Shown: one piece after another, positions 7,869-16,740 of the stretch
How positions within the stretch are numbered: position 1 is the first letter of the stretch
How the letters are laid out: each line of letters starts with the position of its first letter
Assembly: GCF_024199795.1 (NCBI RefSeq)
Contig: NZ_JANADK010000001.1
Span: 6,696,001 to 6,760,000, forward strand
From: Bradyrhizobium sp. CCGB01
Lineage (GTDB): Bacteria; Pseudomonadota; Alphaproteobacteria; Rhizobiales; Xanthobacteraceae
Length of the DNA stretch: 64,000 bases
Direction of reading: 5' to 3'
Program-made: the position numbers and the translations under genes
Notes under the pieces: model-generated
Told to the model about the DNA's origin: nothing
The model's input: only the letters and a program-made list of their open reading frames with translations
The model's database searches: none

Positions 7869-8090
7869 ATGAGCAATGACATCGACTTCGATCTTTCGCC
7901 GGACCAATGGGAAGCGCTGAAGGCGCTTCGCAACCCCGTGTCGAACGGTCGCCTCTCGAAGGCCTACATCGTGGAAGGTCTCGTCAAGCTCGGCCTCGTT
8001 GTCGTCAGTGACGGCGTACCTTCGATAACGCCGACCGGACGCAAGGTTCTCGTGCGCGGATCATGCAGGCTCCTGGATCTCGTGGCGTGA
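7869..8090 (+). CDS. Small hypothetical protein, winged-helix-like (73 aa)
   Basis: A 73-residue protein whose pattern (SPDQWEALKALRN, SKAYIVEGLVKLGLVVV, GVPSITPTGRKVLV) reads like a compact winged helix with a TPTGR wing, as in small MarR-like or phage DNA-binding proteins. No catalytic motif, signal or membrane segment. It stands alone, convergent with the methionine aminopeptidase gene. Confidence 0.6.
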   Translation: MSNDIDFDLSPDQWEALKALRNPVSNGRLSKAYIVEGLVKLGLVVVSDGVPSITPTGRKVLVRGSCRLLDLVA

Positions 8091-8171
8091 CGAGGCTGTC
8101 GCAACAGCTTTGCACGATCGCCTGAAAAATGATCCTTCGCGCGCTGCTGAGGGCGCGTCGCGGGGATGACC

Positions 8172-8921
8172 TCAACCCGCCAACGTAACGACCAAAGGTC
8201 CATTTCGAGTTGCGACAACCGTGTGTTCGTACTGAACCGTAGGCGCCTCGGGGCTGCCGTAGAGCGTCCATGGATCATCGCCATCCTCTGCCCACTCGGC
8301 GCCAATGGACAGGAACGGCTCGACGGTGAACACCAGGCCATCGCCCATGACGCGACGTTCGGAGGAGTCGGGCCATGTTGCGATCTCTGTCGGCTCCTCA
8401 TGGAGCGACAAACCGACACCGTGACTGGCGAGGTTCTTGACGAGCGTATAGCCGTTTTTCCGGGCGAAGGCCCCGATGGCTTGGCCAATGCCGGCAATCG
8501 GCTTGCCGGCTCCAACCTGCCGCAGGCCCGTCCACATCGCCCGCCGACCATCCCTGCAAAGACGCTCGATCGAACGGGTCACGGGCGGAACGGCGAACGA
8601 GGCTCCCGTATCGGCGAAGAAGCCGCTCTTCTCAGCCGAAACGTCGATGTTGACGAGGTCGCCACGTTCGATCCGCCGGGCACCGGGAATGCCATGAGCG
8701 ATCTCTTCGTTCACGCTGATGCAGGTTGCGCCGGGAAAGGCATAGGCCAGTTCCGGCGCCGAACGCGCCCCGGCAGCCTCCAGCATCCTTCGTCCGATCT
8801 GGTCGAGTTCAGAGGTGGTCATGCCGGGCTCGAGGGCCTTCCCCATCGCCTCGAGGGCGTTGGCGACGATACGCCCGACCTCTTTCAGGCAGATCAGATC
8901 GTTCTCATTCGAGATTGTCAT
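8172..8921 (-). CDS. map: Type I methionine aminopeptidase (249 aa)
   Basis: Removes the initiator methionine from nascent proteins. The five metal ligands of the pita-bread fold are visible: Asp93 (VNIDVSAE), Asp104 (FFADTG), His167 (NLASHGVG), Glu201 (FTVEPF) and Glu232 (VQYEHTVV). The length of 249 residues suits type I. ATG 8921 has a GGAAGAG site; the frame is open further upstream without one. Because it diverges from dctA and sits beside unrelated genes, it may be an additional copy rather than the main essential one. Confidence 0.92.
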   Translation of the reverse strand: MTISNENDLICLKEVGRIVANALEAMGKALEPGMTTSELDQIGRRMLEAAGARSAPELAYAFPGATCISVNEEIAHGIPGARRIERGDLVNIDVSAEKSGFFADTGASFAVPPVTRSIERLCRDGRRAMWTGLRQVGAGKPIAGIGQAIGAFARKNGYTLVKNLASHGVGLSLHEEPTEIATWPDSSERRVMGDGLVFTVEPFLSIGAEWAEDGDDPWTLYGSPEAPTVQYEHTVVATRNGPLVVTLAG

Positions 8922-9047
8922 ATCGAGCTCTTCCGAAAGCCGGGACATAGCGGTTGCGATGCCGACTTGCAAACCGGAGGGCGCAACGCAGGAATCCCGG
9001 ATTTTCCGACGGCCCTGGATGACCTTCCAGAACAAACCGCGACAATC

Positions 9048-9063
9048 TGGCACGGTAGTTGCT
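9048..9063 (+). promoter_or_regulatory. Sigma-54 promoter of dctA
   Basis: TGGCACG-gtag-TTGCT matches the sigma-54 consensus, with GG at 9049-9050 and GC at 9061-9062 exactly 10 bp apart. Transcription would start near 9073, about 33 bp before dctA. An imperfect inverted pair (TCCGAAAGCCGGGA near 8932, TCCCGGATTTTCCGA near 8995) lies upstream where DctD-type activator sites would be expected. Confidence 0.85.
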
Positions 9064-9105
9064 CCCTATTGATGATCGAGACGCGTCAAATCGGGGGAGT
9101 TCACC

Positions 9106-10425
9106 ATGTCGACCATTGCCGCGGCACCGGCCGCCGAGTCCAAGCCGCTCTATACCTCGCTGTTCGTCCAGGTCCTTGCCGCGCTGATCCTCGGCATCGT
9201 CCTCGGCATGCTCGTCCCCGACTTTGCCGTCGGCCTCAAGATCCTGAGCGACGCCTTTTTGAAGCTGATCTCGATGATCGTGGCCCCGATCGTGTTCTGC
9301 GTCGTCGTGCACGGCATTGCCGGCGCGGGCGACCTCAAGAAGGTCGGCCGGGTCGGCGTCAAGGCGCTGGTCTATTTCGAGGTCATGACGACCGTCGCAC
9401 TCGTCGTCGGCCTGCTGCTCGCTTACCTCTTCGGCCCCGGCCATGGCATGAACATCGATCCCTCGACGCTGGATGCCAAGGCGCTCAACACCTATGCCGA
9501 CAACGCCCACAAGCTGTCCGGCGGCGGCATCGGCGCTTTCCTGATGAACGTGATTCCCAGCACCTCCTTCGATGCGCTGTCGCGCAACGACGTGCTCCAG
9601 GTGCTGTTCTTCGCGGTTCTGTTCGGTGTAGGCCTTGCGCTCGTCGGCGGCGAGAAGGGCGCGCTTGTCACATCGATGATCGACGCGGCCTCCACCGTGC
9701 TGTTCCGCGTCATGGGACTGATCGTTCGCGTCGCCCCACTTGGCGTGCTCGGCGCGGTCGCCTATACCGTCGGCAAATATGGCGTCGGCTCGCTGAAGCA
9801 GCTCGTGTCGCTGGTGATGCTGTTCTACGTCTCGGTCGGCATCTTCGTGCTGGGCGTGCTCGGCAGCGTCATGGCGCTCGCCGGAATCAACATCCTCAAA
9901 TTCCTCGCTTACTTGCGCGAAGAGCTGACCATCGTGCTCGCGACCGCTTCCTCCGATGCCGTGCTGCCGCAGATCATGAAGAAGCTGGAGCGGATGGGCG
10001 TGAAGGATTCCGTGGTCGGCCTCGTCATCCCGACCGGCTATTCCTTCAACCTCGACGCTTTCTCGATCTACCTGACGCTTGCCGTCGTCTTCATTGCGCA
10101 GGCGACCAACACGCCGCTGTCGTTTGGCGACCTCCTGCTGGTGCTCGGCGTTTCGCTGATCACGTCGAAGGGCGCGCACGGCGTGCCCGGCTCGGCGATC
10201 GTGATCCTGGCCGCGACGCTCAACGCCGTGCCGAGCATTCCTGCCATCGGCCTCGTGCTGGTGTTGTCGGTCGACTGGTTCATCGGCATGGCCCGCGCCG
10301 TCGGCAACCTCGTCGGCAATTGCGTGGCGACGGTCGTCGTGGCCGCGTGGGAAGGCGACCTCGACCGCGCCAAGGCGGCCAAGGTGCTGGAGGGCGGCGA
10401 ACTGGTGGACGTGACGGCGGGATAG
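9106..10425 (+). CDS. dctA: C4-dicarboxylate/cation symporter DctA (439 aa)
   Basis: Inner-membrane DAACS-family carrier that takes up succinate, fumarate and malate. About eight hydrophobic segments are visible, with the family motifs SSDAVLPQIM (hairpin region, about residues 285-295), PTGYSFNLDAFSIYLTLAVVFIAQATN (about 308-334) and SKGAHGVPGSAIVILAATL (about 350-368). ATG 9106 follows GGGGGAG. The sigma-54 promoter directly upstream fits rhizobial DctB/DctD control. No dctBD genes are seen beside it. Confidence 0.95.
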   Translation: MSTIAAAPAAESKPLYTSLFVQVLAALILGIVLGMLVPDFAVGLKILSDAFLKLISMIVAPIVFCVVVHGIAGAGDLKKVGRVGVKALVYFEVMTTVALVVGLLLAYLFGPGHGMNIDPSTLDAKALNTYADNAHKLSGGGIGAFLMNVIPSTSFDALSRNDVLQVLFFAVLFGVGLALVGGEKGALVTSMIDAASTVLFRVMGLIVRVAPLGVLGAVAYTVGKYGVGSLKQLVSLVMLFYVSVGIFVLGVLGSVMALAGINILKFLAYLREELTIVLATASSDAVLPQIMKKLERMGVKDSVVGLVIPTGYSFNLDAFSIYLTLAVVFIAQATNTPLSFGDLLLVLGVSLITSKGAHGVPGSAIVILAATLNAVPSIPAIGLVLVLSVDWFIGMARAVGNLVGNCVATVVVAAWEGDLDRAKAAKVLEGGELVDVTAG

Positions 10426-10437
10426 CGCCCCCGCGGA

Positions 10438-11811
10438 TCAGTCATTCCACTGGAGGAGCGGCGTTCCATACGCCCTCCTCCAGACCGACAGGAAGCGCGG
10501 AAACCAGGAGTGCGCCACGGCGCCCTTATAGGCCCAGGTGCGGTACTTCAGGCCCTGCTCCGAGATCAGCTCCTGATATCCGCCATGGACCTCGGTCGCC
10601 GTGCGAATGTCCTTCAATATCCCTTGCGCGCAGGCCCGGTAAGTATCGCTCCCCGAGAATTCGTCATAGTCCAGCATGCGATCCGCGAACTCGACGTTGA
10701 ATGTCGGCCAGGAGGAACGTCCCTGGTAGGCCGGCGCTGCGATCTTGTGGATCATCTTGTTCCGCGGATTGTCCGCGGAGACCAGGAAGTGGAACGTGCT
10801 GGGGATGCGAAAGCGCGGCTCCGCAATGATCAGATCCGTCGTGGCCGCGAACAGCGCGCGCTCGCTCGCATCGTTCAGGTCCCAGAATCCGCGATGCACG
10901 CTGACGAAATCCAGCGCAACCGAGGACACCGGCGAGCCCGCCGGGCCGTCTAGCGAATGCCTGATATGGCCGTCCTTGCCGAACAGGCGCAGAAGGTCTG
11001 TCTTGTACTGAGCGAGGTCGCGTCCCAGCAGCCGCTTCAGTTCGCTCTCCTCGACGACGCCGAGCTGAACGCCCCACACGAACGTCGTGTAGACGCAGGC
11101 ATTGGTGACGAAACGCCGGCGTTCCGCACGCGTGTCGGTTGCCGCAGAGCGCGGGGCGCGGGCGTCGCACAGCAAATATCTGGTCCCGTCAGCGTCGAAC
11201 GGCTCCAGCTCGCTCGCGAGCTTCAGGATCGCCCGCTTCAGATCACCGCCGTATTCGGCCAGCAACAGGCGGCCGGCATGCGCGCATTGCGACATCGCCA
11301 GGTAAGGCGACGCTCTCTCCTCCGCAGAGATCATCTGCTGGAGACCGGCGAGAATACCGAGCAGCGTATCCGACGGACGCGAGAAATAGTTCACGCCGAG
11401 GTAGCGGGCCCGTCCCGCCGGGACGATGGTCGTCGTGACGATGTCGGCGCGGATCGCCTCCAGCAGCAGGCGGACGCTCTTCTCGAGCAGCCGAGCCCGC
11501 CGCACGGCGTCCTGCGAATCCATGATGGTCTCGGGGTCGAGGACATCAGGATAGAACCAGGCGAAGTCGCGCGGGTAATAGGCGGAAGCATGCGGCGCCC
11601 CCGTGACGAGGAACGCCTCGGTCACCGAAAAGGCGCTGTCCATCGAGTGCCGATAGAGGTCCTCGATGGCCGAGAACGAATGATGCGACCTCCTCAGGAA
11701 TCGATCACCGAGAAAATTCACCGCCTGGAGAGCGTTGGCGACGAAGGTCGCGGCCGCGCCCTGATAAAACCGGTTTCCACGATGTGACGGCAAGGAAATA
11801 TCGCTGCTCAT
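10438..11811 (-). CDS. Unknown protein with glycosidase-like (alpha/alpha) features (457 aa)
   Basis: No named family recognised. It is soluble with no signal peptide. Several stretches resemble (alpha/alpha)6-barrel carbohydrate enzymes such as amylo-alpha-1,6-glucosidases: ASAYYPRDFAWFYPDVLDP (about residues 75-93) with adjacent acidic residues, SVHRGFWDLNDASERALF, and a Trp-rich C-terminus (YRTWAYKGAVAHSWFPRFLSVWRRAYG). This is a pattern-level impression only. It is convergent with dctA (12-bp gap) and lies 94 bp downstream of allC on the same strand. Confidence 0.7.
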   Translation of the reverse strand: MSSDISLPSHRGNRFYQGAAATFVANALQAVNFLGDRFLRRSHHSFSAIEDLYRHSMDSAFSVTEAFLVTGAPHASAYYPRDFAWFYPDVLDPETIMDSQDAVRRARLLEKSVRLLLEAIRADIVTTTIVPAGRARYLGVNYFSRPSDTLLGILAGLQQMISAEERASPYLAMSQCAHAGRLLLAEYGGDLKRAILKLASELEPFDADGTRYLLCDARAPRSAATDTRAERRRFVTNACVYTTFVWGVQLGVVEESELKRLLGRDLAQYKTDLLRLFGKDGHIRHSLDGPAGSPVSSVALDFVSVHRGFWDLNDASERALFAATTDLIIAEPRFRIPSTFHFLVSADNPRNKMIHKIAAPAYQGRSSWPTFNVEFADRMLDYDEFSGSDTYRACAQGILKDIRTATEVHGGYQELISEQGLKYRTWAYKGAVAHSWFPRFLSVWRRAYGTPLLQWND

Positions 11812-11905
11812 ATGCGCCTGGTATCTGGTGATCCCCGACGATGGCCGGTCACCATTCCAAGCATGACTGATTCGTGTCTCGCCCTGATGACGCGGGGCCC
11901 CTCGG

Positions 11906-13180
11906 TCAGCTCGCGCCGGAGCGGCCTTCTCGCGGCCTGAAATGCTCGATCACCCGCAGCAGCACGCGCGCGCCGGCGTCGGCGTCGGCGAGCTCGACGT
12001 GCTCATCCGGGTGATGGCTGATGCCGCCGCGGCAGCGGACGAAGATCATGCCGACGTCGGCGATGTCGATCATTGCCATGCCATCGTGCCCAGCCCCGCT
12101 CGGCAGCTCGAACGTTCCAAGGCCTTCGGCTTGGATCGCCTGCGCGATCTGGTCCTTCAGCCAGGGCGCGCAAGGCGCGGTGCGGTTCTCGTGAGTGACG
12201 TCGAGCTGAAGCGCCAATTGCCGGCGCTTGGTGATGGCCTCGATCTGCCGGACGACATCAGCGACCGCCCGTTTGCGGTGCATATCGGTCGGCGCGCGCA
12301 TGTCGATGGTGAACGACACCTCGCCCGGAATGACGTTGGTCGCGCCGGGCCTCGCCTGGATATAGCCGACGGTGCCGACCAACCCGCTTTCGTCGGTTCG
12401 GCAAAACTGCTCGATCGCGCCGATGCATTCGGCCGCGCCGGCGAGCGCATCACGGCGCAGCGCCATCGGCACGGTGCCGGCGTGACCGGCCATGCCGGTC
12501 AACCGCGCAGCGAGCCGTGTCGCTCCCGCGATCGCGGTGACGACACCGACCGGCAGGTTCTGTGCTTCCAGCACCGGGCCCTGCTCGATGTGCAATTCGA
12601 GATAGGCGAGCAGTTCGCGCCGGGTCCGCGCGGCGGCGCCGATGTGATCGGGATCGAGGCCGAACGAGACGAGCGCATCGCGCATCGACACGCCGTCGCG
12701 ATCGCGCGTGTTCAGAACGCTCTCGTCGAAGGTACCGGCCACCGCACGGCTGCCGAGGAGTGTCGAGGCGAAACGCACCCCCTCTTCATCGGCAAAGCCG
12801 ATCACCTCGATCGCGAAAGGCAGGCGCTTGCCGCGGCGGTTGAGATCCGCGACGCAGGCAATCGCGGTGATCACACCCAGCGGCCCGTCCCATTTGCCGG
12901 CATCGCGCACGGTGTCGTAGTGCGAGCCGAGCATCAGGCAGGGCGCCCCCGGCTGCTCGCACTCATAACGGCCGCAGACATTGCCGATCGCGTCGAGATG
13001 CGCGCTCATGCCGGCATCGCGCATCCAGCTCAGGATGAGGTCCGCGGCCTTCCGCAACTCCTTCGTGAGATAGATGCGGGTGAGCTTGTCGCCTTCCTCA
13101 GAGATCGCGGCGAGCTCGTTGGTGCGGCACACGATCTCTTCGCCGAGTGATGCTTTCTGAACGGCGTTACCAGCACCCAT
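11906..13180 (-). CDS. allC: Allantoate amidohydrolase, M20 family (424 aa)
   Basis: Zinc/manganese amidohydrolase that splits allantoate to ureidoglycine, CO2 and ammonia in purine breakdown. Metal-site motifs of the M20 Zn-dependent hydrolases are present: GSHYDTV (His), GKWDGPLG (Asp), GFADEEGVRF (Glu-Glu), LELHIEQGPVLE (His) and GISHHPDEHV (His near the C-terminus). SGAGHDGM is the usual substrate-side loop. Length is normal. N-carbamoyl-beta-alanine or N-carbamoyl-amino-acid hydrolases are close relatives, but the surrounding urate-pathway genes favour allantoate. It diverges from the purine importer operon across a 399-bp regulatory region. Confidence 0.85.
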   Translation of the reverse strand: MGAGNAVQKASLGEEIVCRTNELAAISEEGDKLTRIYLTKELRKAADLILSWMRDAGMSAHLDAIGNVCGRYECEQPGAPCLMLGSHYDTVRDAGKWDGPLGVITAIACVADLNRRGKRLPFAIEVIGFADEEGVRFASTLLGSRAVAGTFDESVLNTRDRDGVSMRDALVSFGLDPDHIGAAARTRRELLAYLELHIEQGPVLEAQNLPVGVVTAIAGATRLAARLTGMAGHAGTVPMALRRDALAGAAECIGAIEQFCRTDESGLVGTVGYIQARPGATNVIPGEVSFTIDMRAPTDMHRKRAVADVVRQIEAITKRRQLALQLDVTHENRTAPCAPWLKDQIAQAIQAEGLGTFELPSGAGHDGMAMIDIADVGMIFVRCRGGISHHPDEHVELADADAGARVLLRVIEHFRPREGRSGAS

Positions 13181-13230
13181 CTCGGCGAGCTTTCCATTTC
13201 CTGGACCGCGGTGGTCCTTACGACGATCGA

Positions 13231-13247
13231 TACAAGTTCAGTGCCAG
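13231..13247 (-). promoter_or_regulatory. Weak sigma-54-like promoter for allC
   Basis: On the minus strand, CTGGCACTGAACTTGTA has a perfect -24 element but TTGT in place of TTGC at -12, at the correct spacing. It lies about 50 bp before the allC start. It is tentative because of the altered -12. Confidence 0.35.
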
Positions 13248-13344
13248 CGAAAATCACCTGACCGGCACCGTCCTAATCAGCGCGTGGTTAGCACGAATGC
13301 GGGTTGCCGGCCGACCGCCCAGCTCTCGTCATACACGGCCCGAA

Positions 13345-13366
13345 CTGGTTAAGGCTGCTTAACCAG
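13345..13366. promoter_or_regulatory. Perfect 9-bp dyad between allC and the importer operon
   Basis: CTGGTTAAG (13345-13353) and CTTAACCAG (13358-13366) flank a 4-bp spacer. It lies about 160 bp upstream of the sigma-54 start site of the importer operon, suitable for an enhancer or a divergent operator. The surrounding intergenic region is clearly AT-richer than the genes. Confidence 0.5.
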
Positions 13367-13488
13367 ATTGCATACAACAAGGTGATAGTGCTCAAAAATT
13401 AATCTTCCGATTTCCCTAGCACGAGACGTGAAATCTAAAAATATCAAATTCTTCAATCACGTATAAGCAATTGATTGCTTCCTAACCT

Positions 13489-13506
13489 TTGGCACGAAGC
13501 TTGCGA
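13489..13506 (+). promoter_or_regulatory. Sigma-54 promoter of the first purine importer operon
   Basis: TTGGCACG-aagc-TTGCGA matches consensus, with GG at 13491-13492 and GC at 13503-13504 separated by 10 bp. Predicted start near 13516, leaving a leader of about 64 nt before the ATG at 13580. Confidence 0.85.
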
Positions 13507-13579
13507 CATCTCTTGCCGGCTCCGCCAGACGGCGCGGCCGCGAGAGCAAGGCGGGGCAGCCGCCAAAGGGGAGCAAGCA

Positions 13580-14692
13580 ATGGATTTTGGCAGGATTTCA
13601 CGACGTCATTTGTTGCAGGGCGGTGCGGCCCTCACCCTCGGCGCCGCGGTTGGCGTCCGCCCGGCCTTTGCGGCCGAGACGACCATCGGCTTCATCTATG
13701 TCGGCTCGCGCGACGACTACGGTTACAACCAGGCGCATGCGCAGGGCGCGGCGGCACTGAAGAAAATTCCAGGCCTCAAGGTCGTCGAGGAGGAGAAGGT
13801 GCCGGAGACCGACGCGGTCGAGAAGACGATCGAGTCCATGATCAATCTCGACGGCGCCACCCTGCTCTTCCCGACCTCGTTCGGCTACTACAACCCGCAC
13901 ATGATCAAGATGGCCAACAAGTTCCCGAAGCTGCGCTTCGAGCACTGCGGCGGCCTCTGGAGCGACAAGGACCCGAAGAACGCCGGCAGCTATTTCGGCT
14001 ACATCGACGAAGCCCAGTACATCTCCGGCATCGTGGCCGGCTACACGTCGAAGAGCGGCAAGCTCGGCTTCGTCGCGGCCAAGCCGATCCCGCAGGTGCT
14101 GCGCAACATCAACGCCTTCGCGCTCGGCGCCAGGCTCGCCAACCCGAAGGCCACGACGCAAGTCATCTTCACCGGTGACTGGTCGATGCCGGTCAAGGAA
14201 GCCGAAGCCACCAACAGCCTGATCGACCAGGGCGTCGACGTCCTCACCTGTCACGTCGACGGTCCGAAGACCATGGTCGAGAACGCGGCGCGCCGCGGCG
14301 CCTTCGTCTGCGGCTATCACACCAACCAGTCGCCGCTCGCGCCGAAAGCGTATCTGACCGGCGCCGAGTGGAATTGGGAAGCGCTCTATCCGAAGTTCGT
14401 GAAGATGATCGCGGCCGGCGAGAGCATTCCGAACTTCTATCGCGGCGGCCTCAAGGAGGAAATCGTCAAGACCTCGCCTTATGGCGAAGCGGTTTCCGCC
14501 GAGGCACGCAAGCACGCCGACGAGGTCAAGGCAAAATTCCTGTCGGCCGATGGCTACGCGATCTTCAAGGGAGGACTGGTCGACAACAAGGGCAAGACGG
14601 TCATCCCGGCCGGGACCGATCGCGGCCAGAAGGATCCTGAACTCGAGAAGATGGACTACCTCGTCGAAGGCGTGATCGGAGCGACTTCGTGA
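13580..14692 (+). CDS. BMP-family purine/nucleoside-binding protein, Tat-exported (370 aa)
   Basis: Periplasmic binding protein of the BMP (Med/PnrA-like) family feeding a nucleoside- or purine-type ABC importer. The N-terminus has a twin-arginine signal (ISRRHLLQGG, hydrophobic ALTLGAAVGV, cleavage near AFAA-ET). The mature domain starts TTIGFIYVGSRDDYGYNQAHA, typical of the family, and contains FPTSFGYYNPHM and GVDVLTCHVDGP. ATG 13580 has GGGAG upstream. It is the first gene of an operon with two permeases, a hydrolase, an ATPase and a deaminase. Tat export suggests folding before transport, unlike the paralogue at 24870, which has a Sec signal. Confidence 0.88.
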   Translation: MDFGRISRRHLLQGGAALTLGAAVGVRPAFAAETTIGFIYVGSRDDYGYNQAHAQGAAALKKIPGLKVVEEEKVPETDAVEKTIESMINLDGATLLFPTSFGYYNPHMIKMANKFPKLRFEHCGGLWSDKDPKNAGSYFGYIDEAQYISGIVAGYTSKSGKLGFVAAKPIPQVLRNINAFALGARLANPKATTQVIFTGDWSMPVKEAEATNSLIDQGVDVLTCHVDGPKTMVENAARRGAFVCGYHTNQSPLAPKAYLTGAEWNWEALYPKFVKMIAAGESIPNFYRGGLKEEIVKTSPYGEAVSAEARKHADEVKAKFLSADGYAIFKGGLVDNKGKTVIPAGTDRGQKDPELEKMDYLVEGVIGATS

Positions 14693-15801
14693 CGACGGAA
14701 GCCGCGGATTCCACTGAAGCGGTCGGGACAGTTGCCCCGGCCGCCGATCCCGGCTTTCTCCAGCGCCACGGCGGCACCATCGAATACATCCTGATCCCGG
14801 GCGCGGCGCTGGCCGGCGCGCTCGTGGTCTTCGGTATTTTTGTCGCGATGTTCGGCAAGAACCCGCTCGATCTGTATTTTTATATGTATTACGGCGCCTT
14901 CGGCACCTGGTTCTCCTGGCAGAACACGCTGACACGCGCGGCGCCCCTGATCCTCACGGCACTCTGCACGGCGCTGCCCGCGCAGCTCGGCATGGTCATC
15001 ATCGGCGGTGAAGGCGCGCTCCTGATCGGCGCGCTGTCGGCGACCAGCGCCGCGTTGGCGCTTCAGGGCATGCCCCCGCTCATCGTGCAAATTGCCATGG
15101 TCATCGCCGGCGTAATCGGCGGCGGCTTGTGGATCATGCTCACAGGCGCGCTGCGCCAGTACCGCAACGTCAACGAGACAATCTCGAGCCTGCTGCTCGT
15201 CTACATCGCGCTTGCGATCCTCAACCATCTCGTCGAAGGCGTGATGCGCGATCCCGCCAGCCTCAACAAGCCGTCCACGCGCGAGATCGGCGCCGCCAAC
15301 ATGATCGGATCGATTCCCGGCACCGACGTGCATTGGGGACTCGTCTTCGGCCTCGTTGCCGCCATCGCCGCCTATATCCTGATCTATCACACGGTGTTCG
15401 GCTTCGCGGCGCGCGTTGCCGGCGGCAATATCCGCGCCGCAAAAATCGTCGGCCTCAGCGTCAGCAAGCTGATCCTGACCATCTGCTTCTTCGCCGGCGG
15501 CGCCGCGGGCCTTGCCGGCATGGTCGAGGTCGCGGCCGTACAGGGACGCACCAACGCCAATCTTGCGGCAGGCTACGGCTTCACCGGCATTCTCGTTGCC
15601 TTCCTGGCCCGGCAAAATCCGCTCGCGATCATACCCGTCGCGATCCTGCTCGGCGGCATCAGCGCCAGTGGCGGCCTGCTGCAACGTCGCCTCGGATTAC
15701 CGGACGCATCTGTGCTGGTGCTCCAGGGCATCATCTTCGTCTTCGTGCTGGCCAGCGATGCGCTCTACGGCCGCATCGGATTCCTGAAGGGAAAATCCTG
15801 A
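14689..15801 (+). CDS. ABC importer permease, BMP-associated, first subunit (370 aa)
   Basis: Inner-membrane permease of the nucleoside/purine ABC class (YufP/NupB-like), 370 residues with about nine hydrophobic segments. The conserved cytoplasmic loop ARVAGGNIRAAKIVGLSVSKLIL couples to the ATPase, and GYGFTGILVAFLARQNPLAII is a family hallmark. GTG start overlaps the binding-protein stop codon (GTGA), indicating translational coupling. Confidence 0.9.
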   Translation: MTTEAADSTEAVGTVAPAADPGFLQRHGGTIEYILIPGAALAGALVVFGIFVAMFGKNPLDLYFYMYYGAFGTWFSWQNTLTRAAPLILTALCTALPAQLGMVIIGGEGALLIGALSATSAALALQGMPPLIVQIAMVIAGVIGGGLWIMLTGALRQYRNVNETISSLLLVYIALAILNHLVEGVMRDPASLNKPSTREIGAANMIGSIPGTDVHWGLVFGLVAAIAAYILIYHTVFGFAARVAGGNIRAAKIVGLSVSKLILTICFFAGGAAGLAGMVEVAAVQGRTNANLAAGYGFTGILVAFLARQNPLAIIPVAILLGGISASGGLLQRRLGLPDASVLVLQGIIFVFVLASDALYGRIGFLKGKS

Positions 15802-15802
15802 G

Positions 15803-16729
15803 ATGGCAGACGGATCGATCGGACTGTGGACCGTACCGCTCGCCGTGCTCGGTGGCGCCATACGCGTCTCCACGCCCTTCCTGTTCGTGAGCCTGGGGGA
15901 ATGCATCACCGAACGCTCCGGCCGCATCAATCTCGGCCTCGAAGGCACGCTGGTGATGGGCGCGATGAGTGCTTACGGCATCTCGTATCTCTCCGGCTCG
16001 CCCTGGCTCGGCGTATTCGCCGCCGGCATCACCGGTGCACTGCTGGGCGCTCTGCATGCCGGCATCTGCTCGCTGCCGCGCGTCAACGACGTCGCGGTCG
16101 GCATCGCGCTGATGCTGTTCGGCACTGGACTGGCCTTCTATCTCGGCAAGCCGTTGATCGAACCCACTGCGCCGCGGCTGCCCGCGATCGATTTTGGCTG
16201 GTGGAGCGACGTCCCGCAGGTCCGCGCCGCGCTGCGGGTCAACGTGCTGTTCCTGATCGGCGTTGCGCTCGCGCCAATCCTCTATTGGGCCTTCCGCACC
16301 ACGCGCTGGGGCCTTTTGATCCGCACTGCCGGCGAGAGCTCGGACGCCGCGCGCGCGATGGGCCACTCCGTGCTGCTGATCCGCCTGCGCGCGACCATGG
16401 TCGGCGGTTTCCTCGCCGGCATCGGCGGCTCCTTCCTGTCGCTGTTCTATCCCGGCAGCTGGAACGAGGGCCTGTCCTCCGGTCAGGGCATCACCGCCGT
16501 GGCCCTCGTGATCTTCGCGCGATGGGATCCGCTGCTCTGCCTGTGGGCCTCGCTCGCCTTCGGCGGTGCCGCGGCGCTGGGACCGGCCTTGCAATCGGTC
16601 GGCGTCACCTCCGGCTATCACCTCTTCAACGCCGCACCCTACATCCTGACGCTGGCGATTATGATCATCACCTGCTCGCCGAAACGCACGCTGACCGGAG
16701 CCCCGGCCGAATTGTCGATCACCCGCTAG
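15803..16729 (+). CDS. ABC importer permease, BMP-associated, second subunit (308 aa)
   Basis: Second permease (YufQ/NupC-like) of the same importer, 308 residues. It begins with the typical [32 protein letters not shown] segment and has the coupling-loop-like [29 protein letters not shown] and [22 protein letters not shown]. It begins one base after the preceding stop codon. Confidence 0.9.
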   Translation: MADGSIGLWTVPLAVLGGAIRVSTPFLFVSLGECITERSGRINLGLEGTLVMGAMSAYGISYLSGSPWLGVFAAGITGALLGALHAGICSLPRVNDVAVGIALMLFGTGLAFYLGKPLIEPTAPRLPAIDFGWWSDVPQVRAALRVNVLFLIGVALAPILYWAFRTTRWGLLIRTAGESSDAARAMGHSVLLIRLRATMVGGFLAGIGGSFLSLFYPGSWNEGLSSGQGITAVALVIFARWDPLLCLWASLAFGGAAALGPALQSVGVTSGYHLFNAAPYILTLAIMIITCSPKRTLTGAPAELSITR

Positions 16730-16740
16730 AGAGCGAAATC

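Noticed and set aside
7500..7907. A 135-codon minus-strand frame in the gap after the 60-aa gene
   Set aside because: The internal part looks somewhat protein-like, but its codons lack G/C third-position bias, it overlaps both neighbouring genes and it has no ribosome site. It could be a foreign fragment, so the rejection is not firm.
8166..10700. An 844-codon plus-strand open frame
   Set aside because: It runs antisense through map and then out of frame through dctA, both with clear family motifs and ribosome sites. Its own protein is Arg/Pro/Ala-rich without family character, a typical GC-rich shadow.
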